NCBI GenBank assembly: GCA_905250125.1
Contig: CAJNOL010000875.1
Coordinates: 1 to 64,000 of the forward strand
Direction: 5' to 3'
DNA from: Rotaria sordida
Taxonomy: Eukaryota; Rotifera; Eurotatoria; Philodinida; Philodinidae
Length of the DNA: 64,000 bases
This document shows positions 1-14,318 of the stretch, in pieces (the first letter of the stretch is position 1; each line of letters opens with the position of its first letter). The notes beneath the pieces were generated by a model. The model ran no database searches. It was not told the DNA's origin and saw nothing but the letters and a program-made list of their open reading frames with translations. A program made the translations under genes and the position numbers.

Positions 1-44
1 GTTATTTTTCATTGATTGAAAATGATCCGATTTCTTTATAAAAG

Positions 45-1510
45 GTTCTAATTGGTGAATTATCGACTCGTATCAATAAAGAAAGATCACCAAATGGAAT
101 TTTAAGTGCTGTACAACAAGCACAACAAAAAACAAAACAACAACCAAAAGGTAAAAAAATCAAAACTAAAAAAGAACTAACGATGAAAGTCCTTCAATTT
201 GTGGGGCAGACCTTTTTGGTATCCGTTCCGATCACAGTCTAGAAAAAACTATTCCAGAGTTTATTCATATCACATCAAAAAAAATTTCTTTAGTCCTTAT
301 TTTTTGATTTAGTCGATGACTGGCACTTTTTCAGTCATCTCTTTTGAATTATGTTCTAATTGATGATTTATAAGATACTTTGCTTAAAACTAGAGAATAT
401 TGAACTATAATCTTTAGTTCCGGTTGGAACAACTTTTTTCTCGTAGTCTCAGTCCCGTCCGGTCTCAGCAACTTCTCATTCTGGTGGTCCAGGTCTAGGC
501 CCATACTCACATCCACACCCTTTTTCTTATGATCTCAGTGACCGAAACTGGAGCTACAGTTGGTCTCGCACATCTCTAGTTGAGATTATGTGCATTATGT
601 GGATTTAAATGAGCTATGAATACTCTGAAAGGAGCTCGTGTCCTTAGCTTATTGCTGTGAAGATTCTGCACTTTTTAAATGAATGCTGTGATCCTTAAGA
701 AAAAAAATTCATTTTCAAATTTCGATTTGTAATTTTGTATAGAAACAGGTCTTAACTAGAATAGATTATTGTGAAAGTTACAGATCTTGCCACTGTTACT
801 ATTCTAAGATAGAACTATGATAATAGTATGTCTTTTACGTCACTCGTATAAATGAGCAGATTTAATGTTCTTATTTTAGTATAGAAGTCAATCAAAAGGC
901 CTGAAACTTTCACAATAAACTTCTCTTGTTTAAGTCTGTCTCTATGCGAAATTTCAAGTTGAAATTTAAAAACGAGTTTTTCTGAGAGGGATTATGAGAT
1001 TGATTTAGGAAGTGTAGTAGCTCCGCAGCAATAAGCTACAGGCACAAACTTTTTTCAAGATATACATAGCTCATTTGGTTCTATATAATCTTAACTTAAA
1101 AGCAATTTATCAGTCAGAGTACTTTTCTCGTAAAATTCTTTTTATTTATAACAAAATTTATTTTATTTTATTTTATTTTTCAATAGCTGCTCGTGCTGGT
1201 GGAGCGAAGAAAGGTAAACAAACAACAAGTCGTAGTAAAGCAAAAGCAAAACAATGTAAGATTTAATTTTTAAAGAAATAAAAAAAAACAAATATTATGA
1301 TAATTCATTTTGATTTTTAGCTGATGATAATGACGATGATGATTTAAAAGAAAATGATGGCGACGATGATGATGATGAAAATGTATTTAAACGACCAATG
1401 AGAAAAGAACCAAAAGTGCAAACAATAAGTCGATCAAAACGTGGTGCGGACGCGTAACTGCACGTAAAAAAGCAGCTGTAGTAGCGAGTGATGATGAAGA
1501 TGATGATTAA
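45..1510 (+). CDS. 3' exons of an unrecognised acidic/basic-tailed nuclear-type protein
   Basis: Three phase-consistent exons are visible: 45-150, 1187-1255 and 1321-1457. The first opens after an AG with an in-frame stop just upstream, so it is an internal exon and the gene starts outside the window. The protein reads IGELSTRINKERSPNGILSA, then a Gln/Lys stretch, a Gly/Lys/Arg-rich stretch (AGGAKKGKQ) and a long Asp/Glu run. Such tails are common in chromatin, replication and topoisomerase proteins, but I do not recognise the family. The open frame stops at 1455-1457. A second frame directly downstream still reads like coding sequence (TARKKAAVVASDDEDDD, stop 1508-1510), so either a one-base frameshift has shortened the tail or the read carries an indel. 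Intron 151-1186 is about 1 kb, far longer than the usual 50-60 bp here. Confidence 0.6.
151..1186 (+). other. Oversized intron (1,036 bp)
   Basis: The intron starts GTAAAAAA after CCAAAAG and ends in a T-rich tract followed by AATAG. It joins two exons in phase (G|CT gives Ala). At about twenty times the typical intron length it probably carries inserted DNA, but I found no clear terminal repeats or coding potential inside. Confidence 0.5.
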
Positions 1511-4500
1511 CTTATTTTTTTTTGTTTTTTCTTGTATTATATTAAATTGTATATTTTGATTTGGTTATTTACTTTTTCTTTTGATGTTATTCTTTCTCTT
1601 TCTTCTTCTCTTAATATCCATTATTAGAAGATTTTGTTATGCATAATACTTTCATTTATTTTGTGCTTCATTGTGAAAAAAAAATTATAAACGGTTTTGT
1701 TTCTGTCTGAATATTACAAATAAAAGATCTGTTAATGAAACAATTTTTTTTTTGAAAAGGTTAATATTAATTGAAAATCATTGATATTTTTCTAACAGCA
1801 AGAAAATATTTTATCTTGATAAGAAAAAAAGAAACGTTTAATCGTTGATCGCACTACAATTTTGTATGAAGATCTTGACAGAAAAACAAATGAAAGAATT
1901 TATTTTCTATGATCCTTGTCATCCAATGGAAAAGAAAGATCTAGTTATATATGGAAAGTAATCAAATATTTGTACACAAAAATAGAATATAAACAAGTTG
2001 TATCGTAGGGTTTGTATACAGTACGGCAATAAAACAAGTAACGCGTCGGCTCTTTGAGCCTCGCTCAGCTCAACTCAATCCTGAAAGCTTGGGACTATGG
2101 TATAGAGCATTGAGTATTCTATAACTAAACATATATTTCTAAATGAATCTGAAATAAAACCAAGTAATTTATTTTGCGAACGGAATTGCCAATAAGTATT
2201 AGAGTAAATTTTCTTTACAATAACATATAGTTTAAAATTCGTTTGTATTTAATATGTATTAATTATATGCTATTATTGGATACTCATGTTGGAAAGCATT
2301 TCAAAAAATTCTTTAGTTAAAAATGCTTGATGATACAAATATTTGTCACAAAACTTATCCAAGAAGAAAAACATTGATAAGACTTTCTCGAATAATCTAA
2401 TTCATAGGTGTCTAAATGTTGTACTCATACTTGTCTACAAAGAAACTACAGATTTTTTAAATTTCTTTTTCAATATTGAGTTGTATTAAACAAATGGTAG
2501 AAAAAAACAAATATTTACAATTATAAAGAAAACAATGACAAAAAAACCTGTTCGATTATACTTTATTCATTAAATCTTTGATTGTTTGTTATTCTTCCGA
2601 CAGACCTGATGTTATCAATATTGGTAGAATGCCCACATCAACATGACTAAAATTATTTCATCATTTAAAGAATGAAACATCTTTTAGTTTTTTTCTTCTC
2701 ACGTAAGATATGAAATTTATTTTCGATTGAATTGTTGGAAGAATTAAAATTTGTATCTAATTCAAAAAGAACAGCATACAAATTTAATGGAAAATTAGTT
2801 TTATCACAGTCCGTGAAAAGCTCGTGCGTCTAGAAGGAAAAGTAGTGTTCTCAATTACTGGAAATTCTATAAGTCAATGATCTCCACTTTTTATAATATA
2901 ATTTTTATTATAATACGGGCATATAATGAAAAAATTCGCCGTCTCATATATGGGACATCCGGCGCGAAAGGTTTAAATAAATCACGATTAATTCAATAAG
3001 GGTATGGGTGTTGTTCTTTTATTTTCTAATGGAGTCGAAATGTACCTAAAACGTCTCCCGTACTTTTATGTATGAATAACATAAGTGTGGAATTAGTGGT
3101 TGTTTATCAAGACTCCATATAAAATAATTTTACCTGATTCAAAATACCTCATTCGATACAGTTTTTAATGACGATTCTGAATCTAAAGATGGTTTTTATT
3201 GTTAATGGTAAAATATAAGAGTAAATGGTTGAACATTAGAAAACCTATACTACACAAAATGTGAAAAAAAGCAACATTTTTTTGTCCTTCGTCCTATTTG
3301 CATAGTAAATGATTCTCCCATAGAAAGTTATTTATATAGGTCGATAGAGCAGAAGTTCCTCTATCGAACTATATATCAGGCTTGCTGCTGGAATTCCATT
3401 TTTGAATCAAATGCTACGCAAACATTTTCGTATGTTTTAGGTATTCAGTGGCAAGGAACAGCTATTAAGATTCCAGTAAAAATAATTGAAATTTAACCTG
3501 AAAAGTAGAAGATCTTGAAGAAATTTTTGATGTTCTATACGAATCTGAAGTTAAAATATTGATTAGAAAAAATATTTAGCTTCATATTCTCCAAAATAAT
3601 GAAAACGATTACATTTGAAGTTGGAGAAAATAGTCAGAAATACGTATTTTCGTATTTTGCGAATTTATCTCTTATTATGCGGTCAATGATAGACTTTTCG
3701 GTGATCAAAATGATCAATGTAAAAAGTTCTATTGTATAATGCTATTTGAAGGCCAATCGAATATACTTCATGTAACGGTGGAAGGAACCCCACGGAATTA
3801 TCCAAATATGTTATATGAGTCTTGACAGAGAAATTTTGTTTGCCAAATATGCTACTTTTAACTCTTATTTGGTGAATATTTCAGTCAAACGTCATGGCAC
3901 CGATCTGAAAATTTTACCATAGTCTCTCCACTACAGTCCCAATATATTCTGAAAATTTCAGTCAATTTGGATGTACCTAGAGATTGAGATCAATTTTCGA
4001 GAGGTCTTAAAAGGTGTTAAAGCAGATGAAAAATATACGTTCAAAAGAAAATGTGTTCAATAATCCTATTTATTTGTTACTTAAGTGTGTTTCTTGATCT
4101 TGCACAATTCTATTTATTTATTGATTAGATTTCGTTGTACGTGTCAATTTTGACATGAGCAAATTGTTGTGGACAAAATGTTGCAATTAATTTTGTGGAA
4201 AATAATGACGCAGAATAAAAAAGATAGTGAGAAAATACTATAGTTTCATTAAAAAAAATTGAATTCTGAATTGAAAAAGGATTGATACATTTACAAAACT
4301 CACAAAGGTTCTCCACAATTATCTCACATCGAAGATACCACCGTCTGGTTCCAGTGGCTTGTCGACAGCAGCCGAACAGAAGATTCTAAGAGATGATCAG
4401 GTTTCAAAGCCAGGATACGATACTCGTATCATCGGTCGGCTGTGTTCTGTTCTGACTGATTCTTTCCAGAAGCAGAAAAAGCTGATCCTTGAATCGGAAT

Positions 4501-6533
4501 GTCGCGTATTCATAGCTCGAATTGTCGACCATTTTTACAAGTTTGTCAACTGAAACCGGCACGTGCACCTTCACCTCGTTAAACTAGAAGATTCTTTTGT
4601 ATGAAAACCTTACAGATTCTCTCAATGAAATGTAAGTTTTGAGTGAAATTTCGAAATGATTCGTATATCTCTTGGAAATCTTTCTTTTTCCAGCACATTC
4701 TAAGAAAAGTTTTAGCAAGATTTCTTTGAACGTAACTGTAGAAAAACATTTGTAGGTGTTGTAAATGAGTTAATCCTTTTCAGTTCTAGATTAATTTTGT
4801 TTTAAGAAATTACAGTATTTTTAAATTATTTTTCTTCACTTTTCGTCATTGCTTGCTGCAAAAGCAATTGATGATGCATAAATATATTGTACAATAAAAT
4901 TTTGCAACATTTTTGTTCGCAACAGTTTGTCCGTGCAATGAATATTCAGCAACGAAAAGTTCAACCACCCGCTTATCGATCGTTAGAAAAATATAGTGTC
5001 TCGAAAGATATGAATTTCTACGAATAAATTTGAGTTAACTGAAATCTGTGATAATGTTAAATTACTACGTTGCACATTTATGACAGATAAACAAAAGATA
5101 GTGGCAAAAGGGTGAAGTGAAAAATAGGTAAGAATACCTACAAAGAGTCATTCACTTACGCCTTCATTGTACTATAGAATACTGAAGAGCACTGGATACT
5201 AGTTGATGTAGCTTTTACACCTGTATCAGACAGGATAGGTCATGAACAAAACTGTATTGGACAAAAGTATCTGTATATAATAACATATTTAACTAATATG
5301 AACTAAAAAAATAATAGTCTTTTAGCGACTTACGAGCATATTTATTACTTCGAAATAACTGTTTTCAAAAACCATATATTGATTGCTACAAAGCATTTAC
5401 GTTACTTTATAAATTAAAAGTTTGATGGCATCAGTACTTTTCAATACTTTCAGAAGGAATAAAAATTACTTTTTACTTGTTAATAGCGACATTTTTTGCT
5501 TTGAAAATTTCACATACGAAATCAACACATTTTAATTATCATTGTGTTTTTATCTGATGAATAGTCAGCACCAGCTGAGACGGTTGAACTTATTTATTAC
5601 TATAAGCTACAAATTATTTCTTTTGAATACTATAATCAACATCTAAACGGTTATTTTAATAATAATAACAATTATATTCATAATATTTCTTAACTATCAT
5701 CACTATCAACCGATAAAAAAATGATAATAGATACACAACTACTTTGGAAACATTCATCAATTCTTCTTTGGTAATCAAAAATGTTATGTTTAATCAGATT
5801 GTTTTTCTTATGGATATTTCATTAATTCAGTTTTTTTAAAATCAAGATATAGTATAATTGAACAGAATATAGAAGCTATCGAATATGTATAAATATATTA
5901 CTTGACTTTTGAGGCGTTATTGTTAAATGTAGACATATTATAGAGCAAGACAATAATCCCTTGATTATGATAAACATAAAGCTTGTACAAAAGTTATTTT
6001 CAACTATAGTAACTTTACGTAACTCTAATATGACTCTGATGTTTCTAGGCCAACTGTTTCTTCATATCAATGTCATGAATGAAAAGTACAAACGCTTGTG
6101 ATCGATCATAATCAAAGTGATAGAGTTTTGCTTGCTCATCATCATCTCTATATATCATTTCAATATATATTATGCATATATGCGAAACATTGTTTGCCTA
6201 TCAATAAATCATCTTTCATTCAAGTCAAAATATAGCTTTTATCAATGATATCTACCATTGTAATCAAGTAAAATACAAACTTAAACAGAAATCAATCCAA
6301 TCATTCTATAGAATGAAATAAAGAATTGAATTACCTACTAAATATATATATATATATATTATGAGAGTTTATCTTTATCTCATTATTTCATATATGCCTT
6401 GTATTAAATTTCTTTATAAGTATTTTGAAAAAAAAAAGCTTTACAAACATACGTATATTCCAGTACACATCTGACCTAGATAATAATTATTATTTAAAAA
6501 AAAGAAAAAAAGAAAACAAAAACAATTATTAAT
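1511..6533. other. Gene-free AT-rich stretch
   Basis: About 5 kb without a convincing gene. A GC-richer island at about 4325-4570 has an open frame of 64 codons that begins at TTG rather than ATG and matches nothing I know; it may be a worn gene or repeat fragment. An (AT)n run lies at 6341-6360. Confidence 0.5.
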
Positions 6534-9279
6534 TTAAATAATTTGCAAACGATGTGCTCGATGTTCAGATATTATAATGCGACCATCTTTAAGTAATAAT
6601 ATATCATATGGTCCATGAAAACCAATTTTTGAATGTACAAGTTCTGTTGTAGTAAAATCACTATTAAATATTGTTACACGATTATTTCCTTCATCACAAA
6701 CAAATAATCTTTCAGTTGTTTCATCATATGCGAGACCTAATGGACGAAAAAATTCTGCTAAAAGTTTGCCACGTTGACCAATTGACAATAAATGATCACC
6801 TTCACAATTAAACACTTGTACTCGATCATTACCCCAATCAGATACTGCTAAACGATCACCATTAAGTATACATACACAAGCTGGACATTTAAATTGTCCA
6901 TTATCAGTACCAAGACCACCCCAGGCAAGAAGAAATTGTCCTTGTTCACTATATTTTAATATTCGATGACCACCAGCATCACATACAAATATATAATTTT
7001 GTTCATTTGTACATAAATCACATGGAGCTGAATATTGACCAACATCTCGACCATATTGACCAATAACACGAATTAATTTAAAATCTCGATTAAATACTTT
7101 TATTCGACGTTCAGATTGATCAATTAAATAAAGTCGATTATCAGAATCAATATGAATAGCATATGGATGATGAAAACGTATTTCACCTGTTTCACTTATA
7201 GCTGTATAAACTTGTTGAAAAATACCATCAATACTGTATGTTACAAGACGATTATTATAAGTATCACATACATCTATAATAAAAAAAAAAAAGAAACCAA
7301 TTCTAAAAGAAACATAAAAGATTTCTTTTTTGCTTCATACAAATAAGTTGATCTCGTTTTGAATAGGCTAATGATGATGGATGCATAAATTCAGTATCAC
7401 GTGTTCCTCGTTTACCAATAATACGTGGTGTTCGTTTATGATTTTGTGATTGTAGTTGTTGACGACAACATCCATTATTATCCGATGTTGATATATTTGA
7501 ACGATAAGATGGTGATGAACCATTTGGATAATCACTTTGTTGTTGTAATGTAGCACTTAAACAACGGATAAGTTGTTTTGAACAATGTTGTAAGTCGGCA
7601 TCAGTTGATGATGTTGTTGATGATGGCTCAATTTTTAATGATGATAGAAATATTGATGAAAGTTGAACAGTACTTTCAATTGGTTCAAGTACCATTCCAA
7701 TTTCAACAAAACCCAATGAAATAGAATCTGATGATATATCTCGATTAAAAAATGAGATCTATAATAGAAAATATAAATAATTAAAAAGTTAATCTCATGT
7801 TTTGATTTACTCGACGAATGGGTGTTTTAACAATAAGTATTCGACTTTGAAGATCATTGACACTGAGCACATATTCTTCACATTTTTGTCGAATTTCAAT
7901 TGCTTCTTGATCTGTTTCTTCTTTACTAAAACAACAAAAAAAATGACTTTTCAATTCTTTTTTTTTTTTGTTATTTAATATATGTATTTTGACAATATTT
8001 ATCATATGATTCTCTCAGCTTTAATAAAGTAGAAAGAAATAGATAATATCTTCAAGTATGTAATTTATTGATAAAGTCAAATAGAAAAAAAAAACTCAAG
8101 AAAAGTTTCATACTTTGAACTAGTCGATATTCAATCTATATTTTATGCCTACCTGTGTAATATTCCTTGAGATTCTAAACAAAATTTATTAATGATTGAA
8201 AGATCTTGAAGACAAGCATTTTTTTCATCAATTAATCTAAAAGATTAATAGTCAAAACAATAAGTTTACATACACATAGACAAAAATATTTACTTTTGTT
8301 CAGCTTTACTAAATTCTTGTACATTATGCAGTAATTTTGTTTCTTCCTGTTTAATTTTTTCGATAAGATCAGCTACTTTATTACGAATTACATTAGCAAT
8401 ATCATCTGAACGGCAAACATTTTCTTCATGATTTTTTATATTTTCAACTTTAATTTCAAAAAAATAAAAATAAAAATAATAATTCAATTATTATTAAGAG
8501 AAACTTTATTTTCTTTTTACCTTCTTTAGCAATTAATTTTTCTGTTTCTTGTTGAGTTTCATTTAATTTTGAACTTATATATCGAGAAAATTCATCATAA
8601 TGTTGTCGACGACATTTACAACATATGGCTTCTCGACAATGTTCACATACCTAGATAAAATAACTTAGCATATTTATTTTGCTTTTAATAAAGTTATTAA
8701 AATATTTACAGTAATTGTATCTTCTAATTTACAAAGAGCACATTTTGCTTTAAGCATAGGTTTTGGCTCAGTATGTGAAAGACTTTCAAGTAAATTCACA
8801 ATTGTTCGATTTACTTCAAATGAGCCTACGCCAGCAAATGGTACTCGATAACACCCACGACATACAGGGCCTAAACATTTATTATATCAAAAAAGAAAAA
8901 CGTAAAATCAATATAATATATAATTTACATCGACCCCAACGATCTTCTGTAATTCGTTCTAAGCATAATTTACAAAAAGTATGTTGGCAAGGTAATTGTA
9001 ATGGTTCACGAAAAATTTCAAGGCAAATTGGACTAAAATAAAAATCGATTAAAATAGTTTCTTACTATTTGTTTTATTTACCATGTAATTAATTGAAGAA
9101 TAGATTTTGAACTACGACTTGATTCAATTGTACTTGTACTTGAACTACTATCGATTACGTCTGACATAAGCTAAAAAATAATAAATGAAATATAACTTGA
9201 TGTTGAATAATGAAAATACCGATCGAGGAGATTCACATGATTGTTTTTGATGTTGATTTAGGGTGGTCAAACTTTTCAT
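6534..9279 (-). CDS. RING / B-box / coiled-coil / NHL E3 ligase, NHL-1/TRIM32 (thin)-like
   Basis: Predicted ubiquitin ligase. Exons, in transcript order: 9279-9220, 9170-9082, 9032-8929, 8870-8710, 8650-8521, 8447-8294, 8236-8153, 7925-7811, 7758-7341, 7273-6534; all junctions keep phase. The RING reads CPICLEIFREPLQLPCQHTF, then CKLC and CPVCRGCYRVP; the stretch after it (GVGSFEVNRTIVNLLESL) resembles Drosophila thin and C. elegans NHL-1. One B-box follows (CALC, CEHC, CCKCRRQH), then a charged coiled-coil region rich in Lys/Glu/Gln, a Ser/Thr/Gln-rich low-complexity linker in exon 9, and a C-terminal NHL propeller with repeated blocks of the type PYAIHIDSDNRLYLIDQSERRIKVF. The length is about 685 residues. 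The Met at 9279 is preferred, though an in-frame Met lies upstream at 9351. NHL proteins of this class bind RNA or act in muscle and neuron turnover; which applies here cannot be read from sequence. Confidence 0.88.
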
Positions 9280-12200
9280 TATTTTGCAATTAATTTCTTT
9301 CAAATATCGAATACGTAAAGTAAGATATAAAAGAATTGCAAAATTATTCACGATATTTAATGTTAGTATGATTAAATATATATCCTTTGCAGGTGGTTAT
9401 GAGAACAGAGACAGAGAGAGAGAGAGAGAGAGAGAAAAAGAGAAGAGAATAACTGTAAATATTGCGACCGATTTTCGTCATCAGTAATAATCATCGAATA
9501 TAGACGAGCGAAAGAATACAAAATAGAGGACACAGAGAACAATTATGGCTCAACACGAGAGGTAGAATATTAGCATGTAATCATAAATACGAAATATAAA
9601 GAAAAAAAAAAAGAATTTTTGAACTCACTTGTTCCAACATGACTTATTTTAACACTACCACAATTATCAACACTATCGACACTACCAGATGGAATCGCTC
9701 TTTCTTCTTTCTATTAAGGCATTTGTTTTTTATGTATATTTATATACATATATATGTACGTGTGAATGTGCTCGTTCAATCGAGAATGAATAAAATGAAT
9801 GCTACTGATGCCAACTACTAGATTAGATCACTAGCACCAGTATTTCTACAATGATGAATGACTTATATCAATACAGACTGTACTGATGATTATGCAACAT
9901 AAAAGAAAGACGATGAAATGAATACATTCATACATTCCTCAAGGCTTCTTGTTTTGCTCTGGGTGATCATCAGTTATACTGATAAAATACGTGGCATCTG
10001 TGAGAACGAGATTGCTATTACTTTTCTTCTTTTGAGAAGCTCAACATGAACAAATTCAATAAATGATTGCCACCTTCTCAACTGTTCGTCATTCTCTTTC
10101 TTACTAATGCATCTAAAAAAAGAAGAGAAAGAAGCAGTATAATAAAAATTCGGTCAAATTACATATTATCGGCTCGTTGAACTTTTTCGATGTATCAAGA
10201 GAAGAAAAAAAAGAAAGAAAATAAACTCACCCACCTCTCTTTTCAATTCAAATCTAAACAATAAGCTAGACTGATGATAGTCGATGTTGATATTAATTAG
10301 GTACACGCACTTTATTCGACCCAACAAAACACAAGTCACAGTTCATGCAATGTAGTCTAATCAATGACGGACGCGCGCGAGAGTCTATATACAATCCATG
10401 TTGAAGGAGGAAATCAGATACAGATAGAAAAAAAATTAATCGAATAGCGAGAGGATTGAAAGACTATTTGCTAAATGCATTTTTTGTTGTAATCAAAAGT
10501 TCAACATTCTTATATGAGGTGGGTTAATTTATCTTCAAATTGTTTTTCTTTTCACCTGATTGTCAATACAACAAGTTGCGGTTACGAGCTATCTCGCTTC
10601 GAAGATATATGAGAGAAAGTGTTGTCAACAGTCGATGAACTAGTGTATGATAAACGTTCTTTTTCTCTTCTATTGCTCTCTCTCTTCACATCGTCTTATA
10701 TTTATATATATATGTATATTGCTAGCAGATACGGACAGACAAGTAAACGTTGTTGAATTTTTCTTCTCTTTCATTGTTAAGGACTGATAAGCGAGTCGCA
10801 AGTGTTCGTAGTGCATGATCGTATGTACTAACGAATGCTTAACTTGTGAATCAAACCAACCAAGGGCATATACGATGTAAGACTAATATTTCATACTAGG
10901 CTACAACAAAGAAATAAAATTATTAATATCGTCTCTCAGATCAAAATTAGATATGATATTGCTTGAGAAAATCCCTACCTAATATTATGTTTTCTTTTTC
11001 TTACTTTATTAGTGTATATACATAAATGAAACTTTCGTTTACTGTGTAATTGTTTGTTGTTTTTTTTTGTGTCTGATAAAACACTAATAATATGTCGTAC
11101 GTGGTGATACTTGTTTCATTCAATATGAAATAACAGAATTTGTACAAACGCTCTAATTCAACTGTGTAACATCAAATTATCGATGTCACAACTTTTATTC
11201 TACTATTTCACAAAAAAAAAGAAAACATTTCATCAATACAGATTATAGCATCAGATAATGATTTTATAGGAGACTCAATAATTGTAGAGTTTATAAACAT
11301 CAACAAGATACTTTGCCAATGCTTCAGATCATCTAATGTATAATGAAACATTGTTCATTGTGATTTTTATCACTAGAGAAATAGAACAGAATATTATTCA
11401 CATTCCAAATAGTACCATTGTCAATTAAAATTATGAATTATTAAAAGAGATTATTTTCTTATCGTTATTTCATTTGTATATATTGAACTCGGAACACACA
11501 GTTTTACTAATTGTTTCAAGAATATATTTCACTAACAATTATTCTTAAAACACAATAAAAATGTGATAAGAATAGTCAATCACTACAGCAATCGCATGAA
11601 GCAGAGATATAGAGAGAATTCAAATAACAAAATTGATTAGATGATTGTTGATATCAAATAATAGTAACGTAGATTCAATAGAGAATACTATTGAAAACAA
11701 ACAGAACTGATAAAATCATAAAGTATATATATCAATGTTTGCTATATCATTGATTTTATTTTATTCGTTTATAGTTAGAGATCAATATAATAATGACTGT
11801 ATGTGTAATTGAAAAAAATCTATATTTTGAAACATAATATTGAAATAGATGAGTAATTTTAAATAAAATAAATATTGGAGTTGTATCTTATTTTCGCACA
11901 TAGTGAGTTTGATGATTTTTGGTTCATTATTGATAGGTCTGTCGAAGAACTGTAATGTTTTCGAAATCTTTCACTATTAAATGTTTTTGCCTATGAATTA
12001 AAAAAGAGCTCTTGCATCTAAAATGTATGTCGTCACAAAAAATATGAGAATGCTGTTTTTCTTTAAATTATCCTTTTGAAGAAACTAGTGGTATTAAGTG
12101 AGAATGTTCTTTTAAATCAACTAAAATGGTTAAGGATTTGGTACTAAATTAGAAATTGTTTTGGAAAAGACTTTTTCTTAAATGGAAAAACGATATGAAG

Positions 12201-12792
12201 TATATAAAAAGTGCCAAGAACTTTATTCATCAGTTTATTTTCCAGTTGTCCATAGAAGATTTGAAAGCAGAAATGAATATTCTTCGACAATAATCTTATG
12301 AAAACAAGAAATGATGTTTTCTTCAAGTACACGATCATTGTTAAATTTTCGTCTTTCTGACTTTTGTATTGCTACAGAAGAGTTTATTTTCTACATAGTT
12401 ATAAATAATATAAAATAAACAGAATAATTTATTTCGTTTGATCAACAATAATACAAAGGATATTTACTCGATTTCTAAAAAACAAATCCTCGCATTGTAC
12501 AAAATGTTCTCATTTCTTCTATGACTAAAATTTGCGACTAGTAAGACGAATTTGGCAAAAATCATACTTTAAATAAAACAGAAATTTATCTTTTTCTACT
12601 TGAATATAAATGACAGATTCTCTGAGTACACCAAAAGTCAACATAAAATAAAAATATTGTTTTATAAAAAGCTGTCATAGTCATACACAAATAATAGAAA
12701 GAAAAGAGCAAAAGCACCTTATTGACTCTTGTTTCTCTTTCTACCAGTATTGATACAACGCTTCAGAAGTGCGCATATTGACTCAAAAAATA
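9280..12792. other. Intergenic stretch with microsatellites
   Basis: A (GA)n run at about 9410-9440 sits just upstream of the TRIM-NHL gene, and T/C-rich and (TA)n tracts lie at 10670-10720. I see no exon that I can support. Part may be the 5' region of the TRIM-NHL gene. Confidence 0.5.
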
Positions 12793-13740
12793 ATGTCACT
12801 TAAGATTGCATCAGTATTGGAACTATCAGGATTCGAAAGGTACTCTTGTGTACATGGGAATTGGTCAACTATCTGTCATGCTGCTCATTTAACTGGTGAT
12901 CATACAATTATTGTCAATAATATTCAACATGTCATTCCTCATCTACTTAAACGACATCCTCGCATGCGAACACGTCTTCACATCGAAGGTTATCAACATT
13001 CACTTCAAATTTTCGACTATGATGAAGAACATCTCAAGGCAAATCTATTTTATTCAATTGTTAATACAAATGACCAATCGTGGCAAAAAATTGTCGACAA
13101 TGAATGCAATCGAAATCCATATTCTGATAATGGAAAGACTATTTTTACTCTTTTTCATTTCATGCTTATTTTCAACGAAAATTCTTCACTATCAAATGAC
13201 AATCTATTTCACTTACTTCTATTTAGTAATCATTGTGCATCTGATGGACAAACTGGCTACATTTTAATGAATGAATTTTTAACTTTAGTTACGTTATCGG
13301 ATTTATGTGATAGGATGGAACCTGTAAATACACAATTGATTCCTTGTATCATTCAGTTGACATCTCGTCTGTATAATCCTTTTCCCCATTTCATGGCACG
13401 AATTAGTACACAAATGTATCAGCGTGAATTACGTAAACTTAGTCATCTACATATTCCTGTTAAGGCAATTCCTCTCAATGGTGAACCAACACCGTTTCCT
13501 ATTCAACCAATTAAAAGCAACTTTTTCTTTACTTCAAGTTCATCAACAGTCTATTCATATTTACATGAAAAATGTCGTAATCAACAAATCACATTGAATG
13601 GTATATCATTTGGTTGTTTGTTATTGGCTTCTTATCATTGTTTTCCAAGCGAGAAAAAAGAATAACAGATATTTGGTACCATTTAATGTTAATCTTGCTG
13701 TTAATATGCGTTCACATTTACCTCAATTATCATTGATGTC
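12793..13740 (+). pseudogene. Broken condensation-domain / PapA5-like acyltransferase
   Basis: The first ATG of the frame is at 12793; the frame also extends a few codons upstream from a GTG. The 290-residue product looks like the N-terminal two thirds of a condensation-superfamily acyltransferase (NRPS C domain, alcohol acetyltransferase, PapA5): HVIPHLLKRHPRMRTRL near the start, then NHCASDGQTGYILMNEFL, which corresponds to the HHxxxDG catalytic motif with the first His replaced by Asn. The frame stops at 13663-13665. Family-like sequence (RYLVPFNVNLAVNMRSHLPQ) continues in another frame to about 13740, so an A-run indel has broken the gene, and similarity then ends where a tRNA-like repeat begins. 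Full-length members are about 430-480 residues. The gene has no introns and is of microbial type, so horizontal origin is possible but not shown. Confidence 0.68.
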
Positions 13741-13890
13741 ACGTAGGATATCTTAGGTCAGGATTCCAATATTTCCCATCACGATTGGCACTGAAGGCCG
13801 TTCCAACTAGACCAATGCTGATTCCAAGTAGATCTTGATGAGCTCTATCCATTGCACTACCTTTTGTCCTAGGAATAGATAGATCTAAAA
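13741..13890 (-). repeat. tRNA-like SINE candidate next to the broken acyltransferase
   Basis: Read on the minus strand, TAGTGCAATGG fits the Pol III A-box consensus TRGYNNARNNG, and AGTTGGAACGG further on resembles a worn B box. A related string (CTAGTTGGAATCAGTGCC) occurs on the plus strand near 21243. The start of this block coincides with the loss of acyltransferase similarity. The element class is an inference from these short motifs only. Confidence 0.3.
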
Positions 13891-14318
13891 TACATCGAAG
13901 CGTGATTTATTATTCTCGTGTATTCATTTTCCCGTGAAGTTTTGATTAGAGTGACGCGCAATAGTTTGAACTGGGCTTATAGTGTGTTGGAGTACCTTAG
14001 AATCGTTTGGAGCGGACCCATAAGAATGCTATTTCGTTCTTTTGTCAAAGATATTTTAAAGAAAATGGCTTAAAGTGGGATCTCTTGAGTGAAGAATTCT
14101 AAGTTCTATCGATTAATAATATCTTCGAACTAAATTGGGATTCCAGTTGGTTAGAGCGTATTTCACTAATGCTCTTTTTGATTACTGTTATTATTATTAT
14201 TATTATTTTACAGAAAATACAGCGATTTAACGACATGCATGTTTATCATTCGTTAATAGAATATACCAATCCAATGTTGAGATGAATACGATAATGATAT
14301 TGAATGTTGAAAAGTTTG

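Noticed and set aside
4359-4553. 64-codon frame in a GC-richer island
   Set aside because: It starts at TTG, has no splice context and no recognisable family; kept only as a note.
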